DNA of 34,873 nt from Christensenella sp. UBA2853 (GTDB lineage: Bacteria; Bacillota; Clostridia; Christensenellales; Aristaeellaceae): NCBI GenBank assembly GCA_002350845.1, contig DEFL01000085.1, positions 1-34,873 of the forward strand, read 5' to 3'. Shown piece after piece: positions 1 through 8,429 of this stretch. The number at the start of each line of letters is the position of its first letter. The first letter of the stretch is position 1. The translations under genes and the position numbers were made by a program. The notes below the pieces were generated by a model. The model saw nothing but the letters and a program-made list of their open reading frames with translations. It was not told where the DNA came from and did not search any database.

Positions 1-47
1 GCACGCCGCCAGCGTTCGTCCTGAGCCAGGATCAAACTCTTTTGTTT
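1..47 (-). rRNA. rrs: 16S rRNA, 5' end (partial)
   Basis: Read on the minus strand, the first 40 bases give the universal 16S 5' segment: AGAGTTTGATCCTGGCTCAG begins at position 40 and is followed by the standard Bacillota continuation to the window edge. By analogy with E. coli, where this motif starts at base 8, the mature 5' end is near position 47. The rest of the gene lies to the left of the window. Transcription runs leftward from the promoter at 194-222. Confidence 0.97.
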
Positions 48-148
48 AATCCTGTTTATATTCATACCCTTTCGGGTTGAATTTCACTCATCGGAATCAC
101 TGTCTCTTTGATTGCGCGTCATCTGTTTAGATGACTTTTGTTCTGTAT

Positions 149-163
149 CGTTTTCAAGGTTCA
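149..163 (-). promoter_or_regulatory. boxA-like rRNA antitermination motif in 16S leader
   Basis: The minus strand reads TGAACCTTGAAAACG, close to the boxA-type element (TGTTCTTTGAAAAC) of Bacillus and clostridial rRNA leaders, where Nus factors bind. It lies about 30 bases downstream of the -10 box and about 100 bases before the 16S 5' end. A small hairpin (TCATCT-GTTT-AGATGA, 119-134) follows it in the leader. The assignment is by motif and position only. Confidence 0.55.
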
Positions 164-193
164 TGTGCTGTACTCTCGCGAGTCAGCTTGCGT

Positions 194-222
194 ATAATAT
201 CACCGTTTGTTTTTTCTGTCAA
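194..222 (-). promoter_or_regulatory. rRNA operon promoter with UP-like A-rich tract
   Basis: On the minus strand a perfect -35 TTGACA (217-222) is followed by a 17-base spacer and a -10 TATTAT (194-199). Immediately upstream (223-260) is a tract of A-runs (aaaaaaa, aaaaa, aaaaaa) of the kind that acts as an UP element for rRNA promoters. Perfect geometry, the UP-like tract and the 16S start about 150 bases downstream make this a confident rRNA promoter. Confidence 0.88.
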
Positions 223-321
223 GCATTTTTTTGCAAACTTTTTCGATATTTTTTAATACTGAACAGTCCGACTTCCCTTTGTTTTATTGGTCGGATAGCA
301 CCGAACCTTTTGCGATGCTTT

Positions 322-1422
322 TCAGTTATTGTTCGTCTTTGCCTTTCCAGCGTCCAGCACACTTGTGACAATGCATCCGCCGAGACATTCTTCTCCCTTA
401 TAAAATACCGCACTCTGGCCAAGGGTCACCGCGCGCTGAGGCGTCAGCGCCTGAATGCGGACCCTGTCCCCTTCCAGTGTTACCCTGACGTCCTGATCTG
501 CCTGGCGGTATCTGTACTTGCAGGTACATTCCAGGGTTTCTCCGTCCCGGATCGGCGCATCTCCCACCCAGGTGACGTCTTCACCGATGGAAAGCGTTGA
601 ATACAGAGCCGGATGGTCTTCACCCTGCGCCACCAGCAGCCGGTTCTGTGCCAGATCCTTTCCGATCACAAACCAGCTTTCCCCGGTTCCGCAGCCGCCG
701 ATGCCCAGGCCTCTTCTCTGTCCCATCGTATAGTACATCAGGCCGTCATGATGCCCGACCACTTTTCCTTCCGGGCTCACCATGTCTCCGGGCTGAGCGG
801 GCAGATAGGTGCTAAGGAACTTTTTGAAGTTGCGCTCCCCGATAAAGCATACCCCGGTCGAATCCTTCTTATGACTCACCGGCAGACCGTGCGCCTCCGC
901 ATAGGCGCGCACTTCCGCCTTCGTCATGCCGCCCACCGGAAACACTGCCTTTCTGAGCTGCTGTGCATGCACCATATACAGGAAATAACTCTGATCCTTC
1001 CCCGGGTCCACACCCCTGAGCAGCCGGCCTTCCCCGTCGGTTCTGACAAAATGCCCCGTGGCCATGCGGTCAGCGCCCAGCTGCATGGCAAAATCCAGAA
1101 AAGCCTTGAACTTGATTTCCCGGTTACACAGCACATCCGGATTCGGCGTTCTGCCTGCCTGGTATTCCTTGAGAAAATAGCTGAACACCCGGTCCCAGTA
1201 TTCCCTGGAAAAGTTGACCGCATAGTAGGGAATGCCGATCAGATCACACACCGAGCGCACGTCCGCCCAGTCTTCCTCTGCACTGCACACCCCGTTTTCG
1301 TCGGTCTCTTCCCAGTTCTTCATAAACACGCCGATGACGTCGTATCCCTGCTCCTTGAGCATGAGCGCCGCGACCGATGAATCCACGCCGCCGGACATGC
1401 CCACCACAATTCGCTCAGCCAT
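322..1422 (-). CDS. mnmA: tRNA-specific 2-thiouridylase MnmA
   Basis: 366 residues, the usual family length. MnmA activates U34 of Glu, Gln and Lys tRNAs with ATP and installs sulfur from a persulfide relay to give the 2-thio group of the wobble base. The N-terminal PP-loop SGGVDSS is at residues 10-16. The two catalytic cysteines are C99 (in TPNPDVLCN) and C192 (in STGVCFIGERNF). The ATG overlaps the end of the upstream HAD-Tmk gene by 8 bases, so translation is probably coupled. No clear terminator hairpin follows, and the rRNA promoter starts only about 100 bases downstream, so read-through toward the rRNA operon is possible. Function follows firmly from the family; operon membership is inferred from the overlaps. 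Confidence 0.96.
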   Translation of the reverse strand: MAERIVVGMSGGVDSSVAALMLKEQGYDVIGVFMKNWEETDENGVCSAEEDWADVRSVCDLIGIPYYAVNFSREYWDRVFSYFLKEYQAGRTPNPDVLCNREIKFKAFLDFAMQLGADRMATGHFVRTDGEGRLLRGVDPGKDQSYFLYMVHAQQLRKAVFPVGGMTKAEVRAYAEAHGLPVSHKKDSTGVCFIGERNFKKFLSTYLPAQPGDMVSPEGKVVGHHDGLMYYTMGQRRGLGIGGCGTGESWFVIGKDLAQNRLLVAQGEDHPALYSTLSIGEDVTWVGDAPIRDGETLECTCKYRYRQADQDVRVTLEGDRVRIQALTPQRAVTLGQSAVFYKGEECLGGCIVTSVLDAGKAKTNNN

Positions 1423-2698
1423 TGCTTTCCTCCATCTTCATCAGGCGGGAGATCACGTTTCTGGCTACTTCATCCCCAATGACTTCCGCAGGACGGGATG
1501 CATCCACCGCAACAAAGCGTTCCGGATGCCTTCCGATCATTTCACGGTAGGCCGCTTCCACGCGCGCATGAAAGGGCTCGCCTTCGATCTCAATCCGGTC
1601 CGGTTCACTTGCCCCGTAGCGTCTGGAAAGAGCCGTCTGATGCGGCAGATCCAGAAAAACCGTCAGGTCCGGGAAAAGGCCATTGATCGCGTACCGGTTC
1701 ATATCCATGACTTCTTCCACGCCAAGCTTTCTTCCGCCGCCCTGATAGGCGATAGAGGAATCAATAAACCGGTCGCTGAGCAGCAGTTTACCCGCGCGGA
1801 TCGCGGGCAGGATCACATCATGCACATGCTGTGCCCTGGAGGCTGCATACAGGTAGGCCTCCGTCTCGGCCGTCATGCCTTCATTCGCCCTGTCCAGAAT
1901 GATCTCCCGGATTTTTTCGGAGATCGGGCATCCGCCGGGTTCCCGGCTGTGCACCACTTCAAACCCGTAGCGCTCCAGCGCATCGGTCAGGAGCCTCAGC
2001 TGCGTGCTCTTTCCGGAACCGTCAAGCCCTTCCATGCTCAGGAACTGTCCTCTCGGGAGCGGCTGGTCCCCGCAGAGCAGCTGTGTCAGTTCATCCACGG
2101 TACCTGCATACAGGTCACAGCCGCTTTCTCTCAGTTCCTCCTCGGAACCGTATCCGTAGCCTGCCCCGATCGTCTGCGTGCCGGCGGCTTTTCCGCCCTC
2201 GATATCAAACTTCCGGTCGCCGACCATATACGCCGTATCCCATGTTTCCGGGAGCGCTGCACGGATCAGCTCTGCCTTTCCCGCGTCCGCGCTGTTCACC
2301 GGTCCCACAATCCGGTCAATCCATCGATCCAGGCCGAAATGTGCCAGGATGCGCTCCGAGGGGCCCTGCGGCTTGCCGGTGGCCACGGCCACCCAGTCCC
2401 CGCGCTGCTTCAGCGCGCGCAGAAGGGTTCGAATACCCGGATAGACCCGGTTTTCAAACAGCCCGACCGTGGTATAGCGCTCACGGTACAGCGTCGTTGC
2501 CTTCTGCGCCTGTTCTTCAGTCATGCCGAGGTATTCATGGAACGAATACTGCAGCGGCGGGCCGATAAACTTGCGCAGGGTCTGCGCATCCGGCTGTTCC
2601 CACTGCATTTTTTCCACCGCATAGGCGACACAGTTGAAAATGCCTTCTTCACTCTGTGTCAGCGTTCCGTCCAGATCAAAGATTACACAGCGACGCAT
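1415..2698 (-). CDS. HAD-family phosphatase fused to thymidylate kinase
   Basis: 427 residues, about twice the length of a thymidylate kinase. Residues 1-212 are a phosphoglycolate-phosphatase-like HAD hydrolase: motif I DLDGT (8-12), a threonine motif in AVATGK (104-109) and the acidic motif GDRKFD (160-165). Residues about 217-427 are a complete Tmk: P-loop GLDGSGKS (224-231), REPGG (252-256) and DRFIDSSIAYQG (309-320). Tmk phosphorylates dTMP to dTDP for DNA synthesis; the HAD substrate is unknown. There is no stop or frameshift between the halves, and no strong internal start is obvious, so one fused polypeptide is the simplest reading. It overlaps the upstream decarboxylase gene by 16 bases and mnmA by 8. 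In Bacillus the order decarboxylase (yaaO)-tmk is also found, so the location fits Tmk. A dNMP house-cleaning role for the HAD half is only a guess. Confidence 0.93.
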   Translation of the reverse strand: MRRCVIFDLDGTLTQSEEGIFNCVAYAVEKMQWEQPDAQTLRKFIGPPLQYSFHEYLGMTEEQAQKATTLYRERYTTVGLFENRVYPGIRTLLRALKQRGDWVAVATGKPQGPSERILAHFGLDRWIDRIVGPVNSADAGKAELIRAALPETWDTAYMVGDRKFDIEGGKAAGTQTIGAGYGYGSEEELRESGCDLYAGTVDELTQLLCGDQPLPRGQFLSMEGLDGSGKSTQLRLLTDALERYGFEVVHSREPGGCPISEKIREIILDRANEGMTAETEAYLYAASRAQHVHDVILPAIRAGKLLLSDRFIDSSIAYQGGGRKLGVEEVMDMNRYAINGLFPDLTVFLDLPHQTALSRRYGASEPDRIEIEGEPFHARVEAAYREMIGRHPERFVAVDASRPAEVIGDEVARNVISRLMKMEESNG

Positions 2699-4053
2699 TC
2701 GATCGTCCCCTCTTCCGTGCCGAAGCGGTTTTCATCCCCCGCGTCCAGCAGACGTTGTACAGTCTCATCCGAGATCACTTCACCGGGCACCACCAGGGGA
2801 ATCCCCGGCGGATAGCATCCGGCGCATGCTGCGGCCACTCTTCCGGCCGCCTGATTCAGCGGAACCGTCTCTGTTTCAGAGAGTGCCGCCTTTCGGACAT
2901 CCATGACGCGCTCCGGGAGTTCCTCCCTGACCGCAGTTTCTTCCTCGTGCGCCGTGCCCCGGGGTGGAATCTCCCGCAGGGCATCCGCGATCTTCTGCAC
3001 ATCCTCCTCAGAAATCTGCGGGGAGAGCAGAAGAACGACGCAGGATCCCATCGCCATTTCCGCATCCATGCCGCGCTGCGCCAGCGCACGGAGAAAAGCG
3101 TCCCCGCCCTGCGGCGCGCTGAGGACCACCCGGCAGGGATCAAAGACCTGACCGGACGTCTTCCAGATGTCCCGGGGATCCGTATACCCGGCACGCAGTC
3201 CTGTTTCTCTCAGGAAATCCGCATGCTTCCGAAGCCTTTCCAGGGCCTCTCTTCCGTTGTCCTCCATCCAGGCTCTCGCCTCGTCCACGGACAGCATCAG
3301 CAGAAAGCTCGGCGACGATGTCTGTTCGCGCCGGAGGACCTGAAGCGCCTTTTTCAGGCCGTCCTTCTTTTTTAGATGAAGAACCGCTGAACCGGTCAGT
3401 CCCGGCATGGTCTTGTGAACCGACTGCACCCACGCATCCGCGCCGAGGGCACCGGCACTTTCTATGCTTCCCCCGAACGGCAGATGCGCGCCGTGCGCTT
3501 CATCCACCACCAGCTGCATCCCGGCGCGCGCAGCCTCCGCAGCAATCCTACGGACAGAAGACGCTTCCATGCAGCCGCCGAAATAGTCCGGCCGCGTCAG
3601 CAGCACTTTTCGCGCCTCCGGGTGCGCCGCCATGGTCCTGAGGACATCCTCCTCACGGACATACGTGTAACATCCCATGCTGCAGACCGGGACCCATTCA
3701 ATATGAAGCCCGCCCAGAATACATGCCTGGGCACAGGACAGATGCGCGTTTCTGGGGAGAATCACGGTATCCCCCTCGCGCATCCCCATTTCCAGCATGA
3801 CATGGATTCCCTGTGTGGAGCCGTTGTGCAGAAAGACGGTTTCCTCCGCCCCGCAGCACGCTGCGTAGAGCGTCTGCGCCCGGGCAATGCCGTTTCTCGC
3901 CGCGTACAGGTCATCGGTTGCAGGGATTTCCGTGGTGTCAAGCCGGTAGAAATCAGGAAGCGGGAAAGGGGCTTTTCCCCCGTGTCCGGGCATGTGTGCA
4001 CTGGTTCTGAGGGATGCTGCTTCCAGCATCTCCCGCATCGGACGGGACGCCAT
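2683..4053 (-). CDS. PLP-dependent Orn/Lys/Arg decarboxylase family protein (YaaO-like)
   Basis: 456 residues. This is a short-form fold-type I decarboxylase of the ornithine/lysine/arginine group, which lacks the wing domain of the enterobacterial inducible enzymes. Visible landmarks are the N-terminal HMPGHGG motif (20-26), the cofactor aspartate region VVDEAHGAH (182-190) and the Schiff-base lysine K214 in SVHKTMPGLT. A C-terminal domain with a GCYPPGIPLVVPGE-type motif completes the family pattern. The substrate (arginine, lysine or other) cannot be told from sequence. The start has a strong AAAGGAGG site just upstream. It is the first gene of an overlapping operon with HAD-tmk and mnmA, matching the Bacillus yaaO-tmk neighbourhood. 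Confidence 0.93.
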   Translation of the reverse strand: MASRPMREMLEAASLRTSAHMPGHGGKAPFPLPDFYRLDTTEIPATDDLYAARNGIARAQTLYAACCGAEETVFLHNGSTQGIHVMLEMGMREGDTVILPRNAHLSCAQACILGGLHIEWVPVCSMGCYTYVREEDVLRTMAAHPEARKVLLTRPDYFGGCMEASSVRRIAAEAARAGMQLVVDEAHGAHLPFGGSIESAGALGADAWVQSVHKTMPGLTGSAVLHLKKKDGLKKALQVLRREQTSSPSFLLMLSVDEARAWMEDNGREALERLRKHADFLRETGLRAGYTDPRDIWKTSGQVFDPCRVVLSAPQGGDAFLRALAQRGMDAEMAMGSCVVLLLSPQISEEDVQKIADALREIPPRGTAHEEETAVREELPERVMDVRKAALSETETVPLNQAAGRVAAACAGCYPPGIPLVVPGEVISDETVQRLLDAGDENRFGTEEGTIECVAV

Positions 4054-4070
4054 GTTTCCGCCTCCTTTGT

Positions 4071-4105
4071 AAAAATGATCCGCGGCAGCGACAGGCTGCC
4101 GCGGA
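4071..4105 (-). terminator. intrinsic terminator downstream of mrp
   Basis: A perfect 11-bp GC-rich inverted repeat (4079-4089 with 4095-4105, 5-base loop) lies just after the mrp stop codon. On the minus strand it is followed three bases later by five T residues. It separates mrp from the decarboxylase gene, although the short gap leaves room for partial read-through. Confidence 0.75.
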
Positions 4106-4110
4106 CATCA

Positions 4111-4929
4111 TTATGCCTTCAGCGCAGAGAGAACGTCTGCCACGCCTTCCATCCAGTTCTGGCGGAAGGATTCAATCCGTCCGCTGTCACAGGACGCTGC
4201 AATGGCCGGATCAATCGGGATCTGGGCAAGCAGCGGCAGGGAGAAGCGCTCTGCCGTCGCCATCACTTTGCCCTCACCGAACGGATACAGTTTCTTTCCG
4301 CAGTCCGGGCAGAGCATGTAGCTCATGTTTTCCACAAGGCCCAGCACCGGAACATTCATCAGCTGTGCCATCTTGACCGCCTTGGAAACAATCATATCCA
4401 CCAGTTCCTGGGGACTGGTCACAATCAGGATGCCGTCCACGGGAAGGGACTGGAAGACCGTCAGCGGCACATCGCCGGTTCCCGGAGGCATATCGACAAA
4501 CATATAGTCCACATCGCCCCAGACAACATCTGTCCAGAACTGTTTGACGGTTCCGGAAATCAGGCTGCCGCGCCATACCACAGGCTCGGTCTCGTCATCC
4601 AGCAGCAGGTTGATGCTCATCGTGCCGATGCCGGTGGAGGTATAAACAGGAAGGATTCCCTCTTCATTCCCCATGGCCTTGTCTTCCACACCGAACATCT
4701 TCGGAATGCTCGGTCCGGTAATGTCGGCATCCAGAACGGCGACATTAAACCCGCGCCGGCGCATTTCAACGGCAGACAGGCCGGTCACCAGACTCTTTCC
4801 GACGCCGCCCTTTCCGGAAACAACACCAATGACATGCTTCACTTTGCTGCCCGGGTTCAGCGGCGCACGCAGATCAGCCTGTGCACACTTCTGACCGCAG
4901 CTGGAGCAGTCATGATTACATTCTGACAT
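4111..4929 (-). CDS. mrp: Mrp/NBP35-family iron-sulfur cluster carrier ATPase
   Basis: 272 residues from the chosen start. A cytosolic P-loop NTPase (ApbC/NBP35 family) that carries and delivers Fe-S clusters. The deviant Walker A GKGGVGKS is at 39-46 and the switch motif DMPPGTGD follows in the middle. The C-terminal CPDC pair (C207, C210) bridges the cluster in dimers. The N-terminus has a C-x3-C-x2-C-x3-C patch (C4, C8, C11, C15), common in clostridial members. An upstream ATG at 4959 is in frame but has no ribosome site. The ATG at 4929 has GAGGTGG eight bases upstream, so I prefer it. It appears monocistronic, with its own promoter and terminator. Confidence 0.94.
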   Translation of the reverse strand: MSECNHDCSSCGQKCAQADLRAPLNPGSKVKHVIGVVSGKGGVGKSLVTGLSAVEMRRRGFNVAVLDADITGPSIPKMFGVEDKAMGNEEGILPVYTSTGIGTMSINLLLDDETEPVVWRGSLISGTVKQFWTDVVWGDVDYMFVDMPPGTGDVPLTVFQSLPVDGILIVTSPQELVDMIVSKAVKMAQLMNVPVLGLVENMSYMLCPDCGKKLYPFGEGKVMATAERFSLPLLAQIPIDPAIAASCDSGRIESFRQNWMEGVADVLSALKA

Positions 4930-4988
4930 GTTCTTTTCCACCTCAATACTGTTGTTCATGTCTGTACCGGTTTTTTGCCGGTAAAGCT

Positions 4989-5017
4989 AGCATAGCACGA
5001 AACTTCAGGGACTGCAA
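4989..5017 (-). promoter_or_regulatory. probable mrp promoter
   Basis: Minus strand -35 TTGCAG (5012-5017), 17-base spacer, -10 TATGCT (4989-4994), about 60 bases upstream of the chosen mrp start. Each box matches four of six consensus bases. A small hairpin (TACCGG/CCGGTA arms, 4965-4983) lies in the leader; its role is unclear. Confidence 0.5.
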
Positions 5018-5082
5018 TGCTCTTTTCCCTTTCTTCTTTTCTCTTTCCTGATTCTCTGCCATAAACCTTTTACAAAAAGGGC

Positions 5083-5112
5083 TTGCTATTTGCCTGTATT
5101 TCAGAGTACAAT
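5083..5112 (+). promoter_or_regulatory. possible promoter for the peptidoglycan-binding lipoprotein gene
   Basis: -35 TTGCTA (5083-5088), 18-base spacer, -10 TACAAT (5107-5112), about 85 bases upstream of the TTG start. Good -10, moderate -35. Confidence 0.4.
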
Positions 5113-5196
5113 TCATTTGGTGAAATAGGCTGTATCACTGGTTTTTTCAGGGATACATTGTATAGAAAACCCATTGAGAAAGTGAGTTGAGTTTTT

Positions 5197-7071
5197 TTGA
5201 ACCGATCTTCCATCAAGGTCCTTGTACTGGCCTTTCTCCTTGGACTGATGTGTTTTCTGCTCACGGCATGCTATGTTCCGTCCGATGAGATCACGGATAA
5301 CGGTCTGACGGACAGCAGCCATAACAATACCATCGCGTTCCAGACGATCCCGCCTGCGGGAACGCCGACACCGACCATTGCTCCGGTCACGCCGACACCG
5401 GTGTCCACCAACTGGGATGGCTGGGATGCCACCGTGACCCCGAACCCGTTTGCCACCATCACCACACCGCCTGTGGTGACCGTGCCGGTTCTCACCCTGC
5501 CCCCGACCGCAACGCCGGCTCCTTCGCCCACCGTGTCCAGCCTGAAAAAGGGTTCCACAGGCTCTGCCGTCAAAACACTGCAGCGCCGCCTGAGAGATCT
5601 GGGCTACTACAGCGGCTCCATTGACGGGGATTTCGGTGACAGCACCGCTGCCGCCGTGCGCGCATTCCAGAAGGCCAACGGTCTGGATGTGGACGGCAAG
5701 GTCGGTTCCAAAACGCTTGCCAAGCTGAATTCTTCCACGGCCGTTGCCACAAGAAAAGCCACCGCGACCCCCAAAAAGACTGCAAAGACCACACCGAAAA
5801 AGACCGCCAGGCCGACTCCGAGGAGGACAGCGACCCCCAGACCCACAAGGACGCCGAGACCCACCGCTACGCCGAAGATCAACACCTATGTTGAGCCCAA
5901 CGATTCCGGCACGGCCGTCACAAAGATGCAGAACCGCCTGATCTCCCTTGGATATCTCGCCGGAAAAGCAGACGGCAAGTTTGGTCCCGCCACTGAGCTG
6001 GCGCTCCGCGCCTTCCAGAAGGAAGCCGGTCTCTGGGTGGACGGCATTGCCGGCCCGAAGACCCTTGCCCGACTTTATGCATCCAATGCACCCAAAGCCG
6101 GCACGGCTACCGCCTCCATCGGCATTTCGCTCAAGTCCGGCGCCGAAGGTCAGGCTGTCCGCGCACTCCAGCGCCGCCTCCGCGAACTCGGATACTACCA
6201 CGGTTCTGTCGACGGCAGCTATGGCCGTGAGACAGAAAACGCCGTCATGGCCTTCCAGCTCTCCCGCGGACTGAAAGCAGACGGTGTGGCCGGCACCAGC
6301 ACGCTCGCCGCCCTGTATGGGTCGTCAGCCACGGCCGCGCCGCGCACGGCAACACCCCAGCCCACCACAGAGATTTCTTCCACCGGATATATCACGCTGC
6401 GCCTGGATTCGTACGGTGATTCTGTCCGCAACCTTCAGACCAAGCTCAAGTCCCTCGGTTTTTACTCCGGTTCCGTGGACGGCAAGTATGGTGCCGCCAC
6501 CCAGGAAGCGGTCCGGAGTTTCCAGAGAGCCAAGAACCTGCGTGTGGACGGTGTTGCAGGACCTGCCACGCAGCGCGCCCTGTACTCCACCAGTTCCGGC
6601 AGCACCAAGTATTCCACCATCCGCTACAACGACAGAGGCAGTGCGGTTTCCAACCTGCAGTACACCCTCTATGAGCTCGGATATTACGACGGTTCCGTGG
6701 ACGGCATCTATGGAGACACCACACGGGATGCCGTGCGTGCCTTCCAGATCCGCAACAAGATCACACCTGTTGACGGCATTGCAGGCAGCAAGACGCTCAG
6801 CGTCCTGTACTCCTCCGCCGCCATTCCCGATCTGGAACCGGAAAGCACCTTCGCCACCCTGACCCTGGGCTCCATCGGTGAATCGGTGCTCGAGCTGAAA
6901 GATACACTGATCCAGCTCGGTTACCTGACCGGTTCCGTTTCCAACGAGTATGACGCAGCCACCCAGGCCGCCGTCAGTCTCTTCCAGACCAAGAACGGTC
7001 TCCCGGTCACCGGCATCGCGGACTCTGCCACACAGCAGAAACTCTTCTCCTCCAGCGCCATTCACAATTAA
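5197..7071 (+). CDS. lipoprotein with six peptidoglycan-binding (PGBD1) repeats
   Basis: 624 residues from a TTG start. The ribosome site is weak (AAAGTGAG, about 11 bases upstream). The N-terminus is a lipoprotein signal: a hydrophobic stretch ending in the lipobox LLTAC with the lipidated C25. A Thr/Pro-rich spacer follows (residues about 50-113). Six PF01471-type repeats sit at about 116-178, 231-294, 311-374, 401-464, 474-538 and 554-617, each with the LGYY-G-S-DG-FG-T--AV-AFQ and DG-AG--T pattern. A Lys/Thr/Pro/Arg-rich linker (181-228) divides repeats 1 and 2. The last repeat is the most diverged (VSNEYD instead of VDG-YG). No catalytic domain is present, so it is probably a surface protein anchored in the membrane and bound to the wall. 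A strong terminator follows. Confidence 0.9.
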   Translation: MNRSSIKVLVLAFLLGLMCFLLTACYVPSDEITDNGLTDSSHNNTIAFQTIPPAGTPTPTIAPVTPTPVSTNWDGWDATVTPNPFATITTPPVVTVPVLTLPPTATPAPSPTVSSLKKGSTGSAVKTLQRRLRDLGYYSGSIDGDFGDSTAAAVRAFQKANGLDVDGKVGSKTLAKLNSSTAVATRKATATPKKTAKTTPKKTARPTPRRTATPRPTRTPRPTATPKINTYVEPNDSGTAVTKMQNRLISLGYLAGKADGKFGPATELALRAFQKEAGLWVDGIAGPKTLARLYASNAPKAGTATASIGISLKSGAEGQAVRALQRRLRELGYYHGSVDGSYGRETENAVMAFQLSRGLKADGVAGTSTLAALYGSSATAAPRTATPQPTTEISSTGYITLRLDSYGDSVRNLQTKLKSLGFYSGSVDGKYGAATQEAVRSFQRAKNLRVDGVAGPATQRALYSTSSGSTKYSTIRYNDRGSAVSNLQYTLYELGYYDGSVDGIYGDTTRDAVRAFQIRNKITPVDGIAGSKTLSVLYSSAAIPDLEPESTFATLTLGSIGESVLELKDTLIQLGYLTGSVSNEYDAATQAAVSLFQTKNGLPVTGIADSATQQKLFSSSAIHN

Positions 7072-7085
7072 TCGCGTACACTTCT

Positions 7086-7112
7086 CCGCCCCCATTTCGG
7101 GGGCGGTTTTTT
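7086..7112 (+). terminator. intrinsic terminator of the lipoprotein gene
   Basis: An 8-bp GC-rich stem (CCGCCCCC with GGGGGCGG), 5-base loop and a run of six T residues, starting 15 bases after the stop codon. Confidence 0.92.
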
Positions 7113-7198
7113 GTTGCGCCATCAGGCGCACTTCAGCCTGGCCCAAAAGAAAAACGGCCGCACCGGCATGACCCGATGTGACCGATTTCTTTTGTCGT

Positions 7199-7639
7199 TT
7201 ACGCCCTGTGCCTTACGAAAACCGCACGGAACAGGAAGGTGCCCACGCCGATCCCCAGCGCAATCATGACAATGGACATCATGGCCCCGATGCCGGCCCG
7301 CGCGCCCGCTTCCATTTCACCGCGCGCAAACAGTTCCATGCACCGGTACAGTCCAAGACCGGGAACAAACGCGACAATTGCCAGGGTATTGAACACGGTC
7401 GCAATCGTCTTCATTCCGCGCGCCAGCAGCTGGCCCAGAAGGGAGCCCAGCATGGACCCGCAGAAAATGGAAGTGACCTCGGAAAGCCCGGCCGCATTGA
7501 GCGACCAGTACACTGAAAACGCCAGTGCGCCGACCAGGCTGGCCGGGATCCATGTCCTTCGCGGTGCACGCAGAAGGACCGCAAAGCCCAGTGTTCCGGC
7601 AAACGATGAGAGGAAGATAATCAGCAGTTCTCTGAGCAT
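7199..7639 (-). CDS. YjjB-like small subunit of a ThrE-family exporter
   Basis: 146 residues, almost entirely hydrophobic, with four to five predicted membrane segments. It matches the C-terminal half of the threonine/serine exporter family (ThrE_2/YjjB type), including SIFCGSMLGSLLGQLLAR and the FVPGLGLYR motif. The partner half is encoded just upstream, and the two genes overlap by one base (TGATG). In E. coli the YjjP-YjjB pair exports succinate; other members move threonine or serine. The substrate here is unknown. Only a weak GC-rich hairpin followed by CGTTTTTCTTTT (about 7150-7165) is a terminator candidate. Confidence 0.88.
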   Translation of the reverse strand: MLRELLIIFLSSFAGTLGFAVLLRAPRRTWIPASLVGALAFSVYWSLNAAGLSEVTSIFCGSMLGSLLGQLLARGMKTIATVFNTLAIVAFVPGLGLYRCMELFARGEMEAGARAGIGAMMSIVMIALGIGVGTFLFRAVFVRHRA

Positions 7640-8409
7640 CAGATGATTCCTCCTGCCATCCGGAAAACTGTGGCTGCAGCCAGTGCGCCGCCGGCAACAA
7701 GGCCTGCGGTGAGCACCGCCTGCGAAAAGTGCGACATCCCGGAAACCATGTCGCCTCTGAGCGTATCCGACACTGCGTTGGTCATGGCCAGTCCCGGCAG
7801 CATCGGCATCAGCGCGCCGGCTGCCACCGCTTCCACCAAGAACCCTGCGTACAGACTTCTGGCGCAGTGCGGGATGAGCGTAGCCAGAAATGAGCCGAAG
7901 AGCAGTGCGGACAGTCCGTGCAGGTGCTGCCGCTCCATGAGTGCATTCATGGCCTGCACCAGCATGCCGGCCGCCGCTGCCAGGAGCGCATCGAGCCGGC
8001 CGCCGCCGAACATCACGGCAAACCCTGCCGCACAGATGCCGGAAGCCAGAATCCGGATGCCCTGCGGCGCCGGGTCTGCTTCCTGCTCAATGGCTTTCAG
8101 CGCGTCCCAGGCCCCCTGCCAGTCCAGTTTGCCGGCCTCCACTTCTCTGGAAACCTCATTGACCTCATTGACGCAGGAGAGATTGGTCTCACCCCTGTGC
8201 ACGCGAAGTACCGATGTCTGGATGGAACCGTCCTCGCACTGAAAGCTGACAAACACGCCGCTCGGGACAGCAAAGCTCTCGACTTCCCTGAGCCCGAAGG
8301 CTTTCCCCATGCGGCAGACCGTTTCCTCCACGCGGTAGGTCTCTCCGCCGTTTTCCATGATCAGCTTGCCCGCCAGTTTCAGCGGCTCCATGAGCTTTTT
8401 CTGATCCAT
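7639..8409 (-). CDS. YjjP-like large subunit of a ThrE-family exporter
   Basis: 256 residues. The soluble N-terminal part (about 1-110) carries the family signature around NGGETYRVEETVCRMGKAFG. About five membrane helices follow, with the MPMLPGLAMTNAVSDTLRGD loop typical of the ThrE/YjjP (DUF1212) family. With the downstream YjjB-like gene it forms a split ThrE-type amino-acid or dicarboxylate exporter in the cytoplasmic membrane. The start has AGGAGAG eight bases upstream. Only 64 bases separate it from the isomerase gene, most of them taken up by a terminator, so no independent promoter is visible. Its transcription may depend on read-through. Confidence 0.9.
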   Translation of the reverse strand: MDQKKLMEPLKLAGKLIMENGGETYRVEETVCRMGKAFGLREVESFAVPSGVFVSFQCEDGSIQTSVLRVHRGETNLSCVNEVNEVSREVEAGKLDWQGAWDALKAIEQEADPAPQGIRILASGICAAGFAVMFGGGRLDALLAAAAGMLVQAMNALMERQHLHGLSALLFGSFLATLIPHCARSLYAGFLVEAVAAGALMPMLPGLAMTNAVSDTLRGDMVSGMSHFSQAVLTAGLVAGGALAAATVFRMAGGII

Positions 8410-8429
8410 GCCGTCTCTCCTATATCGAC

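Noticed and set aside
1232..2815. Long plus-strand frame opposite mnmA and HAD-tmk
   Set aside because: Antisense shadow of clear genes, with a composition rich in Arg, His and Ser and no motif. The same reasoning removes the frames opposite the decarboxylase/mrp (3415-4926), the isomerase (8408-9982), the GH92 gene (15579-16772) and the DUF5711/esterase pair (28764-30230).
4965..4983. Hairpin upstream of mrp as a terminator or riboswitch
   Set aside because: Only six pairs with a T-rich loop, and no T tract after it on the relevant strand. No riboswitch core could be recognised.
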